Source: an uncultured Eubacteriales bacterium
GTDB taxonomy: Bacteria; Bacillota; Clostridia; Christensenellales; Aristaeellaceae
DNA: 48,245 nucleotides
Assembly: GCA_902760595.1 (NCBI GenBank)
Contig: CACWHI010000016.1
Coordinates: 1 to 48,245, forward strand
Direction: 5' to 3'
The translations under genes and the position numbers were made by a program. Positions within the stretch are counted from its first letter, which is position 1, and each line of letters opens with the position of its first letter. Below, in pieces: positions 1 through 8,127 of the stretch. The notes beneath the pieces are model-generated. The model had not been told where the DNA came from. It was given only the letters and a program-made list of their open reading frames with translations, and did no database searches.

Positions 1-10
1 CTCTTTCTTC

Positions 11-106
11 TGTCCACATTACGGGATCATGGCTATTTTGAATGTCCACATACCGGGATCGGGTTAAATTCAAGTGTCCATTCTACGGGGAGTATTTTAA
101 TGATTT
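11..106 (+). repeat. Three direct repeats at exact 32-bp spacing, possible transposon end
   Basis: Three copies of a motif like TGTCCAyaTwmCGGGawc begin at 11, 43 and 75, so the period is exactly 32 bp, about three helical turns. The first two are nearly identical over 18 bp (TGTCCACATTACGGGATC and TGTCCACATACCGGGATC); the third is TGTCCATTCTACGGGGAG. Serial transposase-binding repeats of this kind are known at the ends of IS21-like and other DDE elements; assigning it to one family is inference. No transposase is in the window. The only candidate start codon region of the following LRR gene lies inside this array. Confidence 0.5.
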
Positions 107-3100
107 GAATGGCGAATTGAAAGAAAAACTGCCAGACCCCGTAGTTACCACTTATGGAAACAAAACTGTTCATGATGAATGCACGCTCTTTTTTAATGAG
201 CCAATGGAGTTTACAATCAAAGCTCCAACAGCAGAAACGATACTGTATAGGATTTATAATGACGCCACCGATACTCTTATTGTTGAAGAATATGCAAATA
301 ATGGAGAAATGTATCTCTTTTCTCAATACTTAACTTCAGAAGGCATCTATAGATTGTACATCATTGCAGAAAAGACAGGTTTTATATCCAGCGAAGTAAC
401 AATCAAATTAAATGTTACATATGCGTCTGGCACTTGTGGTACAAACTTGACTTGGAAGTTAGACAAGAATCGAGTTCTAACCATCCGTGGTACAGGAAAA
501 ATGACTGATTACACTGACGATAATGCGCCATGGATACGTATGCATGGTTCTGACTTTGACTCAGTCATTATTGAAAACGGCGTAACAAGCATCGGAAATT
601 CAGCATTTGAGGCTTGTTATACTTTTTCAGACATTTCAATTCCTGAAAGTGTTACAAGTATTGGAGATGCAGCGTTTTGTAATTGTCATAATTTGACGAG
701 CGTTTTTATTCCACGTAACGTTTCTACTATAAATACTACAACAACATGGCAAAACTGTTTTAGCCTAATCAGCATTGATGTAGATGAAAATAATCAGACC
801 TTTTCTAGTACCAATGGTATTCTATATAACAAAGATAAATCTCACTTATTAAGATGCCCGGAAGGAATTAGCGGAACAGTTGAGATTCCTGACGGCGTAA
901 ATATTATCAGGATGTTCTCTTTCAGTGGTTGTAAGGAAATAAACAGTATTTCTTTACCAGACAGCGCATCTATTATTCGTGGTTGTGCATTCTATGGCTG
1001 CACTAGCTTATCCACTGTTTCGCTTCCAACCAGTATAAATAGTATTGGGGCAGATGCATTCTATAACTGCAATAGCTTATGCGATATTTATTATAACGGA
1101 ACATCAGAACAATGGAACACTATAAATATCGAAAACAACACAATTTTATCAACTCTTCTAAATAATGGACATATTCATTTTGAAAATCCTATAAATACCT
1201 GCGGAGAAAACCTGACTTGGACGCTGGACAACACTGGAATGTTGACCATCTCTGGCACTGGCGCAATGGAGGAATATGGCATCACCTATTCCGACGGAGA
1301 AGAACTCTCCTCTGCACCTTGGGGAGCCAATGTCACAAGCGTCGAGATTGAGGATGGTGTTGGCAATATTGGCAAGTATGCTTTCTATGGCTGCACCGGT
1401 CTGACCAACATTTCAATTCCAGACAGTGTTACTGACATTGGTAACAGAGTTTTCACCGGCTGCACTAGCTTGGTGAACATCACGATTCCGGATAGTGTCA
1501 CCAGCATTGGCGTGTATGCTTTCCATAACTGCACTAGCCTGACGGACATCTATTACACCGGATCCGAAGAACAATGGAACAGCATCTCGATTGGAGAAGG
1601 AAACAATACCCTGTTCTCTGCAAATAAGCATTATAACTATCAGCCCGCTACCATTGCCGCCTCCGGCACCTGTGGCGCGAACGGCGGCAACCTGACCTGG
1701 ACGCTGGACAGCAACGGCCTGTTATCCATCAGCGGCACGGGCAGCTTCAATACGGAAGGCATTCCCGCTGAATTCTATCAGGACGTTGTGAAGGTTTATT
1801 ACGGAAGCGGCGTCACTGACATTCCGCCCAGCGAATTCTCCTATTGGTATAAGCTGACCGAATTTGCTGTTGATCCTGAAAACCCAAATTATACTGCTGT
1901 TGACGGAGTCCTGTATAACAGAGCAAAGACCGCACTGATCGAATGCCCCACCGCAAAAACAGGCACACTTACCATCCCTGAAGGGGTCATCATAATCGAA
2001 GATGACGCCTTCATCGGCAGCTTCCTCTCGTCCGTCACACTGCCCAGCTCACTGGAGACTATCGGAGATCAAGCGTTCTGGAACAGCAAGATCACCGAGA
2101 TTACTCTGCCGGAACATTACAGTAACTATCAGGCGTCTGTTTTCAACGGCTGCGATTATCTGACCGCGTTCCATGTATCTACGAACAATCCAAATTATGC
2201 CGCTGAAAACGGTATCCTCTATTCCAAAGACAAGACGACACTGATACGCGTGCCCGGCGGCTACAGCGGCAGCCTGACAACAATCTCGGGGATAACAGCC
2301 ATTTACGCGAGCGCGTTCCAGCGCTGTGAATCTCTGACTGCTGTTACACTCTCGGAAGGGATAAAAGCTATCGGCAATGATGCGTTCGCCGATTCCGGAG
2401 TTCAGAGCGTATTCCTGCCGCGTTCCCTCACGACGATTGATACCGACGCTTTCAAGTATGCGGATCATCTGACGCATGTCGAATATGCCGGGACCACGGA
2501 AGAATGGAGCATGGTCAGCATTTCCGCCGGCAACGATTTGCTTCTGTTCAACACCATACATTGCACCGATGGCGATATCGCGTCCCAGCCGCTGACGGGC
2601 TCTATTGGCGACGGTATTGCCTATTCACTGACGTCGGACGGCACCCTGACCGTCAGCGGCGCGGGGACCTGGGAGAACATGGCGTTTTTAGAAAATCAGC
2701 AGATCATTCACGTAGTTTTGTCTGAAGGTGTCACAGAGATTGGCGAATTCGCTTTCCAGGGATGCCAAAACCTGGTAGATATCCGTATCCCGGTTTCAGT
2801 CACAAGAATCTGTCTGGGAGCCTTTGAAGGATTCAACTCCCCAATTGATATCTATTATGCTGGCACGGAAGAAGATTTCAACAGCATTATAATTGAAGTT
2901 GGGAACGACATCCTCTCTTCTGCTGTCGTCCACTACCTCGGCGAATCACAGCTCCCTGCCCCGGTCATTTCCAACTTGATCACCGGCAGCACCATCGGCA
3001 GGGATGTAAGCTTCGATTATCATTGCGCCGAGGGCACCGAGCGGGTCAGCCTGTCGGTAGGTTTCATCAATGACAGCGGCAATTTCGAAACCGTAGAAGG

Positions 3101-5180
3101 CATTGGCATAAATGATTATGATCCCTACAGCGCAAACGATACCGTCCAGCTTGGGGGATATGCCTTCCGGACGCCCGGCACCTACCAGATCCGCATGAAG
3201 GCTTATACATGGTCTTATGGCGAAGAGCCTTCTGAAACGATCGCGGACAGTGAGGAGACAATCTGTGAGTTTACCCTGGCTGATGCTGAGCTGCCCACGA
3301 TCACCGTCGACCTGTCTGTAACCGAAACCGAGTTCAGCTACGGCGACAGCGAATTGGATGACTTGACCTATTCCGTTCCCGGGGCCGATGCTGTCGCGTT
3401 GGCCTGGTGGGTCTATAGTGAGCAAACCGATGACGTACGCGGCTCCAGCCTTTCTGGTGGATACGGGCCCACTGACAAACTATATGCAGATATCGGCAGA
3501 AACGAATATACCTTCTACGGGCGCGTAAACGGCATATGGTCCGAACCTGTCACAAAGATCATAACTGTTGCCCCGGCAGGAGTACTCGATGTCCCCACCA
3601 TTTCCTATAACGGCACAGTACTGAACGAGACATTGACCATTACGTCTGGCGAATCACTGGTCTTCACCGTTGAGTGCGAAAACGCAGCCTCTTTCACCTG
3701 TACAGTGCTCAAGGAGCTCGAAGACGGCAGTGTAGATAGGTTCGCCGATGCTGAATCGAGCGACGGTGTGATCGACCTCAGCAGTTACAACCTGTCCCCC
3801 GGTACATATTACCTCAACTTCGGTGTGAGCAGTGACGGCTGGAGCAGCCCCGATACTGAAAGGATCACCCTGACCATCACCGATAGCCCCACGCTTCCCG
3901 CCCCGACCATCAGCGTTGCCCCCAGCACCCGCCGGCAGGATCTGACCATCAGCGTAGTCGGTCCCGAGAACGCGGAAGCGATCGACGTCATTCTGGAAGC
4001 GCAGAATGATACAGAGCTGTACAGCGAGACCATCCGCGGCAGCAGCAGTGAATTCACCGTTCCGGGATGGTACACGACTGATGATTTCACCTACGTCGTG
4101 ACCGCGGTGGCCAGGATAACCGGAGAAGGCGGCGAAGAGGATTGGATCTACGGCGAGGAGGCCGTATCTACCTTCACGCTTCCTGCCCCCGCCCAGCCCG
4201 AACCGACGGTGCCGGATCACATGACCTTCTCCGCCCTGGAAGGCATCAGCGGGGAGATTTCCATGACCGTCGAGGGCGCGGACGCCATCGCCTACACCTC
4301 GTTCTTTGAGGGAATGGGCGGCGGAAGGCCGGACGAGTTCACGGAAGGCGACACCGTTTACCTGTCCGCGGAAACTGATGAAAACGGCGATTATGCATAC
4401 GGCAGCTATGAAATCAGCTGCTATGCGCGGTTTGGCGACCTGTGGTATGATATTGGCAGCGATTGGGTGACGATCATTCCCGTTCCGACGACCACCTGGT
4501 CCATCGACGACAACGGCGTCATGACCGTCGGCGGCACCGGTACATTTACTGACAAGCGCTGGCGCTATCGATATGAAGATACCATCACCGCGGTCATCAT
4601 CAACGAAGGCGTCACCGGTATTGGAGAAGAAGTGTTCGCTTACTGTAACAGTCTGACCAGCGTCACGCTGCCAGACGGCCTTACGTACATTGGCGAACTG
4701 GCATTCATTCAAAGCCCGATCCGGACCGTTACCGTGCCTGCCGGTGTGCCGACACAGACAAAGACATATTACAGCATCAAAAACGGCTCGTCCTCGGAAG
4801 AGGTGCTGTTCAACGTCACGCTGCCGGCGACGGTCACATCCGCGAATAATTCTTTCTGGGCGACCAACATGCCGCGGATCTATCCTGATTTCAAAGTGCC
4901 CGCAGGGCTGCGGACCATCGATGAAGAAGCGTTCTCCGGCATCTCCGCCTCCTTCGTCTGGCTTTCCGACGACACGAAGTCGGTCGGAAGCAAAGCATTT
5001 GCGAATTGCTCAAAGCTCAAGTATGTGCGCATCCCCGAAGGCTGCACTTCTATCGCGCCTGACGCCTTCCCGAAGAGCGCCATCCTGCTTGTCCCTGAGT
5101 ATGATACCTATGCCAGCGACTTCGCAAAGCAGAACGGTTACACAGTGATCAGAATGTTCCTCGGCGGCGGCAACGGCTGA
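42..5180 (+). CDS. BspA-like leucine-rich-repeat surface protein, N-terminus apparently replaced
   Basis: 1,712 codons. Many LRR_5 (BspA/TpLRR) units of the form 'SLTSVTIPDSVTSIG..AF.GC' occur at about residues 180-380, 480-560, 640-900, 940-990 and 1,540-1,700. Five modules of the type 'W.LD..G.LTISGTG' precede LRR blocks (near residues 135, 395, 555, 875 and 1,490). Residues 1,000-1,480 are Ig-like beta-rich segments without LRRs. Family members are secreted adhesins or host/matrix-binding proteins. Odd points: there is no signal peptide, no LPXTG and no other recognisable anchor, and residues 1-20 are encoded by the 32-bp direct repeats. The original 5' end with its signal sequence was therefore probably lost to a mobile-element insertion or recombination. 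ATG at 42 has no convincing Shine-Dalgarno site. The first 1.2 kb is clearly AT-richer than the rest. Whether it is still expressed and exported is unknown. Confidence 0.85.
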   Translation: MSTYRDRVKFKCPFYGEYFNDLNGELKEKLPDPVVTTYGNKTVHDECTLFFNEPMEFTIKAPTAETILYRIYNDATDTLIVEEYANNGEMYLFSQYLTSEGIYRLYIIAEKTGFISSEVTIKLNVTYASGTCGTNLTWKLDKNRVLTIRGTGKMTDYTDDNAPWIRMHGSDFDSVIIENGVTSIGNSAFEACYTFSDISIPESVTSIGDAAFCNCHNLTSVFIPRNVSTINTTTTWQNCFSLISIDVDENNQTFSSTNGILYNKDKSHLLRCPEGISGTVEIPDGVNIIRMFSFSGCKEINSISLPDSASIIRGCAFYGCTSLSTVSLPTSINSIGADAFYNCNSLCDIYYNGTSEQWNTINIENNTILSTLLNNGHIHFENPINTCGENLTWTLDNTGMLTISGTGAMEEYGITYSDGEELSSAPWGANVTSVEIEDGVGNIGKYAFYGCTGLTNISIPDSVTDIGNRVFTGCTSLVNITIPDSVTSIGVYAFHNCTSLTDIYYTGSEEQWNSISIGEGNNTLFSANKHYNYQPATIAASGTCGANGGNLTWTLDSNGLLSISGTGSFNTEGIPAEFYQDVVKVYYGSGVTDIPPSEFSYWYKLTEFAVDPENPNYTAVDGVLYNRAKTALIECPTAKTGTLTIPEGVIIIEDDAFIGSFLSSVTLPSSLETIGDQAFWNSKITEITLPEHYSNYQASVFNGCDYLTAFHVSTNNPNYAAENGILYSKDKTTLIRVPGGYSGSLTTISGITAIYASAFQRCESLTAVTLSEGIKAIGNDAFADSGVQSVFLPRSLTTIDTDAFKYADHLTHVEYAGTTEEWSMVSISAGNDLLLFNTIHCTDGDIASQPLTGSIGDGIAYSLTSDGTLTVSGAGTWENMAFLENQQIIHVVLSEGVTEIGEFAFQGCQNLVDIRIPVSVTRICLGAFEGFNSPIDIYYAGTEEDFNSIIIEVGNDILSSAVVHYLGESQLPAPVISNLITGSTIGRDVSFDYHCAEGTERVSLSVGFINDSGNFETVEGIGINDYDPYSANDTVQLGGYAFRTPGTYQIRMKAYTWSYGEEPSETIADSEETICEFTLADAELPTITVDLSVTETEFSYGDSELDDLTYSVPGADAVALAWWVYSEQTDDVRGSSLSGGYGPTDKLYADIGRNEYTFYGRVNGIWSEPVTKIITVAPAGVLDVPTISYNGTVLNETLTITSGESLVFTVECENAASFTCTVLKELEDGSVDRFADAESSDGVIDLSSYNLSPGTYYLNFGVSSDGWSSPDTERITLTITDSPTLPAPTISVAPSTRRQDLTISVVGPENAEAIDVILEAQNDTELYSETIRGSSSEFTVPGWYTTDDFTYVVTAVARITGEGGEEDWIYGEEAVSTFTLPAPAQPEPTVPDHMTFSALEGISGEISMTVEGADAIAYTSFFEGMGGGRPDEFTEGDTVYLSAETDENGDYAYGSYEISCYARFGDLWYDIGSDWVTIIPVPTTTWSIDDNGVMTVGGTGTFTDKRWRYRYEDTITAVIINEGVTGIGEEVFAYCNSLTSVTLPDGLTYIGELAFIQSPIRTVTVPAGVPTQTKTYYSIKNGSSSEEVLFNVTLPATVTSANNSFWATNMPRIYPDFKVPAGLRTIDEEAFSGISASFVWLSDDTKSVGSKAFANCSKLKYVRIPEGCTSIAPDAFPKSAILLVPEYDTYASDFAKQNGYTVIRMFLGGGNG

Positions 5181-5214
5181 GCCGGCGCGCTGTAAAAGCA
5201 CTCACATAATTTCC

Positions 5215-5266
5215 AAAGGGAAATGTAAACCAAAAACAAAATTCAGGTTTACATTTCCCTTTTTTT
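5215..5266 (+). terminator. Perfect 17-bp stem with T-run, overlapping the bioY operator
   Basis: AAAGGGAAATGTAAACC (5215-5231) is fully complementary to 5246-5262, with a 14-nt loop and seven to eight T residues at the end. It can terminate the LRR gene transcript. The inner part of the stem is also a BirA box, so the same DNA appears to serve two purposes. Confidence 0.6.
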
Positions 5267-5276
5267 GTGCTACACT
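5223..5276 (+). promoter_or_regulatory. BirA-type biotin operator overlapping the bioY promoter
   Basis: ATGTAAACC (5223-5231), 14 nt, then GGTTTACAT (5246-5254). This matches the known bacterial BirA box TTGTAAACC-N14/15-GGTTTACAA in half-site and spacing. A promoter reads through the right half-site: -35 TTTACA (5248-5253), 17-nt spacer, -10 TACACT (5271-5276) with an extended TG at 5268. Binding of biotinyl-AMP-loaded BirA would cover the -35. The next gene is bioY, 54 bp downstream, which fits. Confidence 0.8.
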
Positions 5277-5329
5277 CCCATCCCGGCGGCGCGGAAGCGC
5301 CGACCCGCGGTAAAGGAGAATGATGTCTG

Positions 5330-5863
5330 ATGAAAAGCTTCTGGTCCGCCCGCACCCTGACGGAGGTCGCCCTGGCGGTGGCACTGCTGGCGGTCTGCTC
5401 CCTGATCTCGATCCCGGCGGCGGTACCGTTCACGCTGCAGACCTTCGGCGTGTTCGTGATCCTGGTGATCCTCGGCTGGAAAAAGGGGACGATGGCGATT
5501 TTGCTGTATATCCTGCTCGGCCTGGTGGGGCTGCCGGTGTTTTCCGGCGCGAAGGGCGGGCCCGCGGCGCTGTTCGGGCCCACGGGCGGCTATATCCTGG
5601 GCTTCCTGCTGACCGGCCTGTGCTACTGGCTGTACGAGCGCTTCGGCCGGGAGCGCCTTCCCGCGCAGATCGCCAGCCTGCTCATGGGCCTGCTGCTGTG
5701 CTACGCCTTCGGCACCGCCTGGTTCATCCGGGTGTACACCGGCGATATCACGCTGTCCAAAGCCCTGGCCCTGTGCGTCTGGCCCTTCATCCTCCCCGAC
5801 CTGGCCAAGCTGAGCCTCGCCCTGCTGGTCGGACGGCGCGTGAAGAAGGCCCTCGGGCATTGA
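5330..5863 (+). CDS. bioY: Biotin transporter S component BioY
   Basis: 177 residues, the normal length for the substrate-specific S component of biotin ECF transporters. It is a membrane protein with about six hydrophobic segments. BioY signatures are present: 'VPFTLQTFGV' near residue 31, 'GLPVFSGAKGG' near 65, 'GPTGGYILGF' near 83, 'GTAWF' near 128 and a 'PFILPDLAKL' region near 152. It captures biotin and, with the shared EcfA/EcfA'/EcfT module (not in this window), imports it; some BioYs act alone. A GGAGA ribosome site lies at 5315, 10 nt before the ATG. It is a single-gene unit under a BirA-type operator, which implies repression when biotin is plentiful. Confidence 0.93.
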   Translation: MKSFWSARTLTEVALAVALLAVCSLISIPAAVPFTLQTFGVFVILVILGWKKGTMAILLYILLGLVGLPVFSGAKGGPAALFGPTGGYILGFLLTGLCYWLYERFGRERLPAQIASLLMGLLLCYAFGTAWFIRVYTGDITLSKALALCVWPFILPDLAKLSLALLVGRRVKKALGH

Positions 5864-6196
5864 GGAGTGATAGTGAACAGAGGGTTACTTCTTACGGTCC
5901 GTGTGAGGTTGGGAAGAATCAAGATGTGAAAGAATGCTGTTGGGGCCAGAACGATGCGAAGCCCGCTGCCGTCCGGCGATTCATTCGCCGGATTGGCGAA
6001 GCCGACCAAAGGTGGAAGGGCTGAGCGTCGGTCTGGCCTGGCGAGGAGAGTACAGGAGGGAACACCCTCTGTTCAAATCCGCAGCGGCGGCATGTACGCC
6101 GCGAGGGCCGTATCCTGCCGCGCCCAATGGGTTCGTAGCGCCCGGAAAACTGTCCAGTGGACAGTTTTCAGCGGAGAACGGGCGGCAGCCCAGGAC

Positions 6197-6652
6197 GATG
6201 AAGGCAGGAGAAGACCCAGTGAGCCACAGAGCATGTCGTGCGCGGTGCGCGAGACGCTTGTCCTCGCATCTCGTGCGCGGTGCGCGAGGCGCTTGCGCCC
6301 GCGGTGCGCGCGCGATACAACGGTGCGCGCGCGATACCTATTGCGGCGGCGTTCTATGCGACAATGGCGAACTGAGAGTTACTGACACTGGATGCAGCTA
6401 CAATCGCATAAACCATCTTGCGTCAGCGGAATCTCTTCCCTGCAGCTTTGCCGCCCGGAGGACGGAAGCGGCCGCCGCCTGTGGCGGATGAAGGCCGGTG
6501 AAGTCCCAGTGAGCTACAGAGCGCGTCACGCGGTAGCGTGGCGGGCGACAATAGCGAAAGGTCCGACAGGCAAGGGTGCTGGGGGCGGCGGAGCCCGCCG
6601 CGCCCGGTGGGCGATGAAGGCGGGTAGAGCCGCAATGAGGCACAGAGCGCGT
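6197..6652 (+). repeat. Three degenerate copies of a ~41-bp unit inside element A
   Basis: Units start at 6197, 6487 and 6613, each beginning GATGAAGGC and continuing with a variant of CCCAGTGAGCCACAGAGC. The spacing is irregular (290 and 126 bp) and the copies diverge, so this is neither a tandem array nor CRISPR. The second and third are followed by GCGCGT and then GCGACAATxxCGAA. Confidence 0.6.
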
Positions 6653-6703
6653 AGCGCGACAATGCCGAATTGAGGAGTAGGGGGGTCGCAAGACTCCCAT
6701 GCG

Positions 6704-6734
6704 GTGACTGTTCAGTCTACGACTGAACAGTCAC
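6704..6734. repeat. Dispersed hairpin, copy 1
   Basis: GTGACTGTTCAGTC (6704-6717), loop TAC, then its perfect complement (6721-6734). The same 14-bp arms with a different loop occur at 31931-31961, and a variant at 44310-44340. It has no T-run, so it is not a typical terminator. Confidence 0.8.
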
Positions 6735-6754
6735 GTCATTTCCGGATTTATCGC

Positions 6755-6783
6755 TTGCTTTTTCCCCTGATCCGTCTTATAAT
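6755..6783 (+). promoter_or_regulatory. Promoter of degV
   Basis: -35 TTGCTT (6755-6760), 17-nt spacer, -10 TATAAT (6778-6783). It lies 75 bp upstream of the degV start, just past the dispersed hairpin. Confidence 0.65.
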
Positions 6784-6857
6784 GAACACATGTTGACACA
6801 TTTGCCCCGGGCGCGGCTTCCGGCCCCGCCCGCGACCTGTGAGAAAGGAAGTGCGTC

Positions 6858-7745
6858 ATGCCTCAGAATTATGTGTTCATGACAGACAGCGACAGTGATC
6901 TGCCTTACGATATTGCCGATGCCCGCGGCATTCAGGTGATCCGGATGCCCTACGCGATCAACGGGAAGGAATACCTGGACGACAACGGCCGCACCAACGA
7001 CCCCCACGCCTTCTTCCAGATGATGCGCGAGGGCGCGGCCCCGAACACCTCCCTGCTCCCGACCGAAGCCTACCTGGAGACCTTTGAGCCCATCCTGAAG
7101 GACGGCAGGGACATCCTGTTCATCGCCTTCTCCTCCAAGATGTCCGCCACCCTCAACAACGCCCGCGAGGCACGGGAAAAGCTGCTCAAGAAGTACCCGG
7201 AGCGCAAGGTGCTGATCGTGGATACCCTGCTGATCTCCGCGCCGATGAGCCTGCTGGTGCTGCGCGCGAACGACCTGTACCAGCAAGGCGCGAGCATGGA
7301 GGAGATCGAAAAGTACGTGCTCGACCGCCGCTTCTACTACCAGACCTGGCTGACGGTGGACGACCTGAAATACCTGAAGCGCGGCGGGCGCATCTCGCCC
7401 ACCAAGGCCCTCTTCGGCTCGATGCTGGATATCAAGCCCCTCGTTTCCATGGGCAAGAACGGCCTGATGGTGAACGTGGGCCAGGTCAAGGGCCGCAAAA
7501 AGGCCCTCCGCACGATCCTCGATAAGGTCGTCGAGAACATCGAGCACCCTGAGGACCAGGAGATCGTGATCATGCAGGCCGACGTTGAGGATGAGGCGAA
7601 TCACCTCCGGGACGCGCTGCTGCAGCACATCCCCACCCTCAAGAGCGTGCGCGTGCAGGCCATCGGCCCCGTCATCGGCGCCCACTGCGGCCCCGGTACC
7701 ATCGCCGTCAGCTTCGAGGGCAAGCTGAACCCTGTGGAAGGGTAA
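6858..7745 (+). CDS. DegV family fatty-acid-binding protein
   Basis: 295 residues, the typical DegV/FakB length. The N-terminal domain opens with 'TDSDSDLP' (residues 9-16), has the 'TSLLPT' lipid-site loop at 64-69 and 'FSSKMSATLNNA' at 91-102. The C-terminal domain has 'LKRGGRIS' near 175 and ends with the family's 'IGPVIGAHCGPGT' loop near 266. Known members bind a fatty acid between the two domains and present it to the kinase FakA for incorporation into phospholipid; no fakA homologue is in the window. The start is supported by AGAAAGGAAG just upstream. It has its own promoter and a strong terminator. A second copy of its last ~75 bp is found 830 bp downstream, beyond the toxin-antitoxin pair. 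Confidence 0.92.
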   Translation: MPQNYVFMTDSDSDLPYDIADARGIQVIRMPYAINGKEYLDDNGRTNDPHAFFQMMREGAAPNTSLLPTEAYLETFEPILKDGRDILFIAFSSKMSATLNNAREAREKLLKKYPERKVLIVDTLLISAPMSLLVLRANDLYQQGASMEEIEKYVLDRRFYYQTWLTVDDLKYLKRGGRISPTKALFGSMLDIKPLVSMGKNGLMVNVGQVKGRKKALRTILDKVVENIEHPEDQEIVIMQADVEDEANHLRDALLQHIPTLKSVRVQAIGPVIGAHCGPGTIAVSFEGKLNPVEG

Positions 7746-7759
7746 AACTGATTCCAGGA

Positions 7760-7794
7760 CCGCCGCCGCGGCATTTCACCGCGGCGGCGGTTTT
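7760..7794 (+). terminator. Rho-independent terminator of degV
   Basis: CCGCCGCCGCGG (7760-7771), 7-nt loop, CCGCGGCGGCGG (7779-7790), then TTTT. Confidence 0.85.
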
Positions 7795-7796
7795 AC

Positions 7797-7844
7797 TTGA
7801 CGCAGATGATTGAGTGGGATATAATAGTTGTGGGATATCCCACA
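7797..7844 (+). promoter_or_regulatory. Promoter and palindromic operator of the toxin-antitoxin pair
   Basis: -35 TTGACG (7797-7802), 17-nt spacer, -10 TATAAT (7820-7825), followed at the expected +1 by the perfect palindrome TGTGGGATATCCCACA (7829-7844). A further half-site GTGGGATAT at 7814-7822 overlaps the -10, 16 bp from the palindrome's own half-site. This is a typical arrangement for autorepression by an antitoxin; the binding protein is inferred to be the product at 7879. Confidence 0.75.
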
Positions 7845-7878
7845 GCTTCAATCTCTTGTTTTGGAGGGGTAATAACAC

Positions 7879-8127
7879 ATGCAGTCAGTCGTCCGCGAAT
7901 ATGACAGCAAAATCGATACGAAGCGCCGTGTGACCCTGAGAGGAAAGGTGTTTGATTACTACCATGTGTCGGAATACACAGACGGGCGCATCCTGTTGGA
8001 GCCCCGGGAGCTGGTAGCGCCGTTTCAGGTTTCCGCAAACACCCTTGCCATGATGGACGCTTCGATGGAAAGCCTGAAGAACGGACAGGCTTCCGAGCCG
8101 ATCGACCTGTCCGATTTTGAGGAATGA
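7879..8127 (+). CDS. Putative antitoxin, AbrB-like
   Basis: 82 residues. The N-terminal part 'KIDTKRRVTLRG' (residues 11-22) followed by a short strand-turn region and 'DGRILLEPREL' (35-45) resembles the SpoVT/AbrB swapped-hairpin DNA-binding fold used by many antitoxins. The acidic tail ending 'DLSDFEE' is typical of a toxin-neutralising C-terminus. It has a strong ribosome site (GGAGGGG, 7863). It overlaps the following gene by 4 bp (ATGA), indicating translational coupling. It probably represses its own promoter through the 7829-7844 palindrome. Family assignment rests on motif resemblance only. Confidence 0.6.
   Translation: MQSVVREYDSKIDTKRRVTLRGKVFDYYHVSEYTDGRILLEPRELVAPFQVSANTLAMMDASMESLKNGQASEPIDLSDFEE

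Larger units (their letters stand above)
5864..6734. repeat. Gene-free repeat element A (inverted relative to element B)
   Basis: The region between bioY and degV holds no credible gene. Read on the minus strand it shares, in the same order, several blocks with 31931-32280: the GTGACTGTTCAG hairpin, a 21-nt block (6565-6585 versus 31994-32014), a 35-nt perfect block (6072-6106 versus 32075-32109), and a hairpin with loop ATGAA (5973-5991 versus 32193-32211) whose stem differs by one compensatory pair. It also has a perfect 25-nt palindrome at 6145-6169 (12-bp arms GAAAACTGTCCA) and tandem 'GTGCGCG' runs at 6238-6335. Very GC-rich open frames here have no protein-like composition. Confidence 0.7.

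Noticed and set aside
6065..6106. tRNA-like T-arm sequence (TTCAAATCC) in element A and its inverted twin in element B
   Set aside because: The flanking bases do not form the T-stem and no acceptor, D or anticodon arms can be drawn.
6197..6652. Possible CRISPR array
   Set aside because: Only three copies, irregular spacing of 290 and 126 bp, diverged units, and no cas genes.
5934..6673. Several overlapping open frames in the GC-rich region between bioY and degV
   Set aside because: Frames are Arg/Ala/Cys-rich, run through repeats and palindromes and have no consistent ribosome sites or family resemblance.
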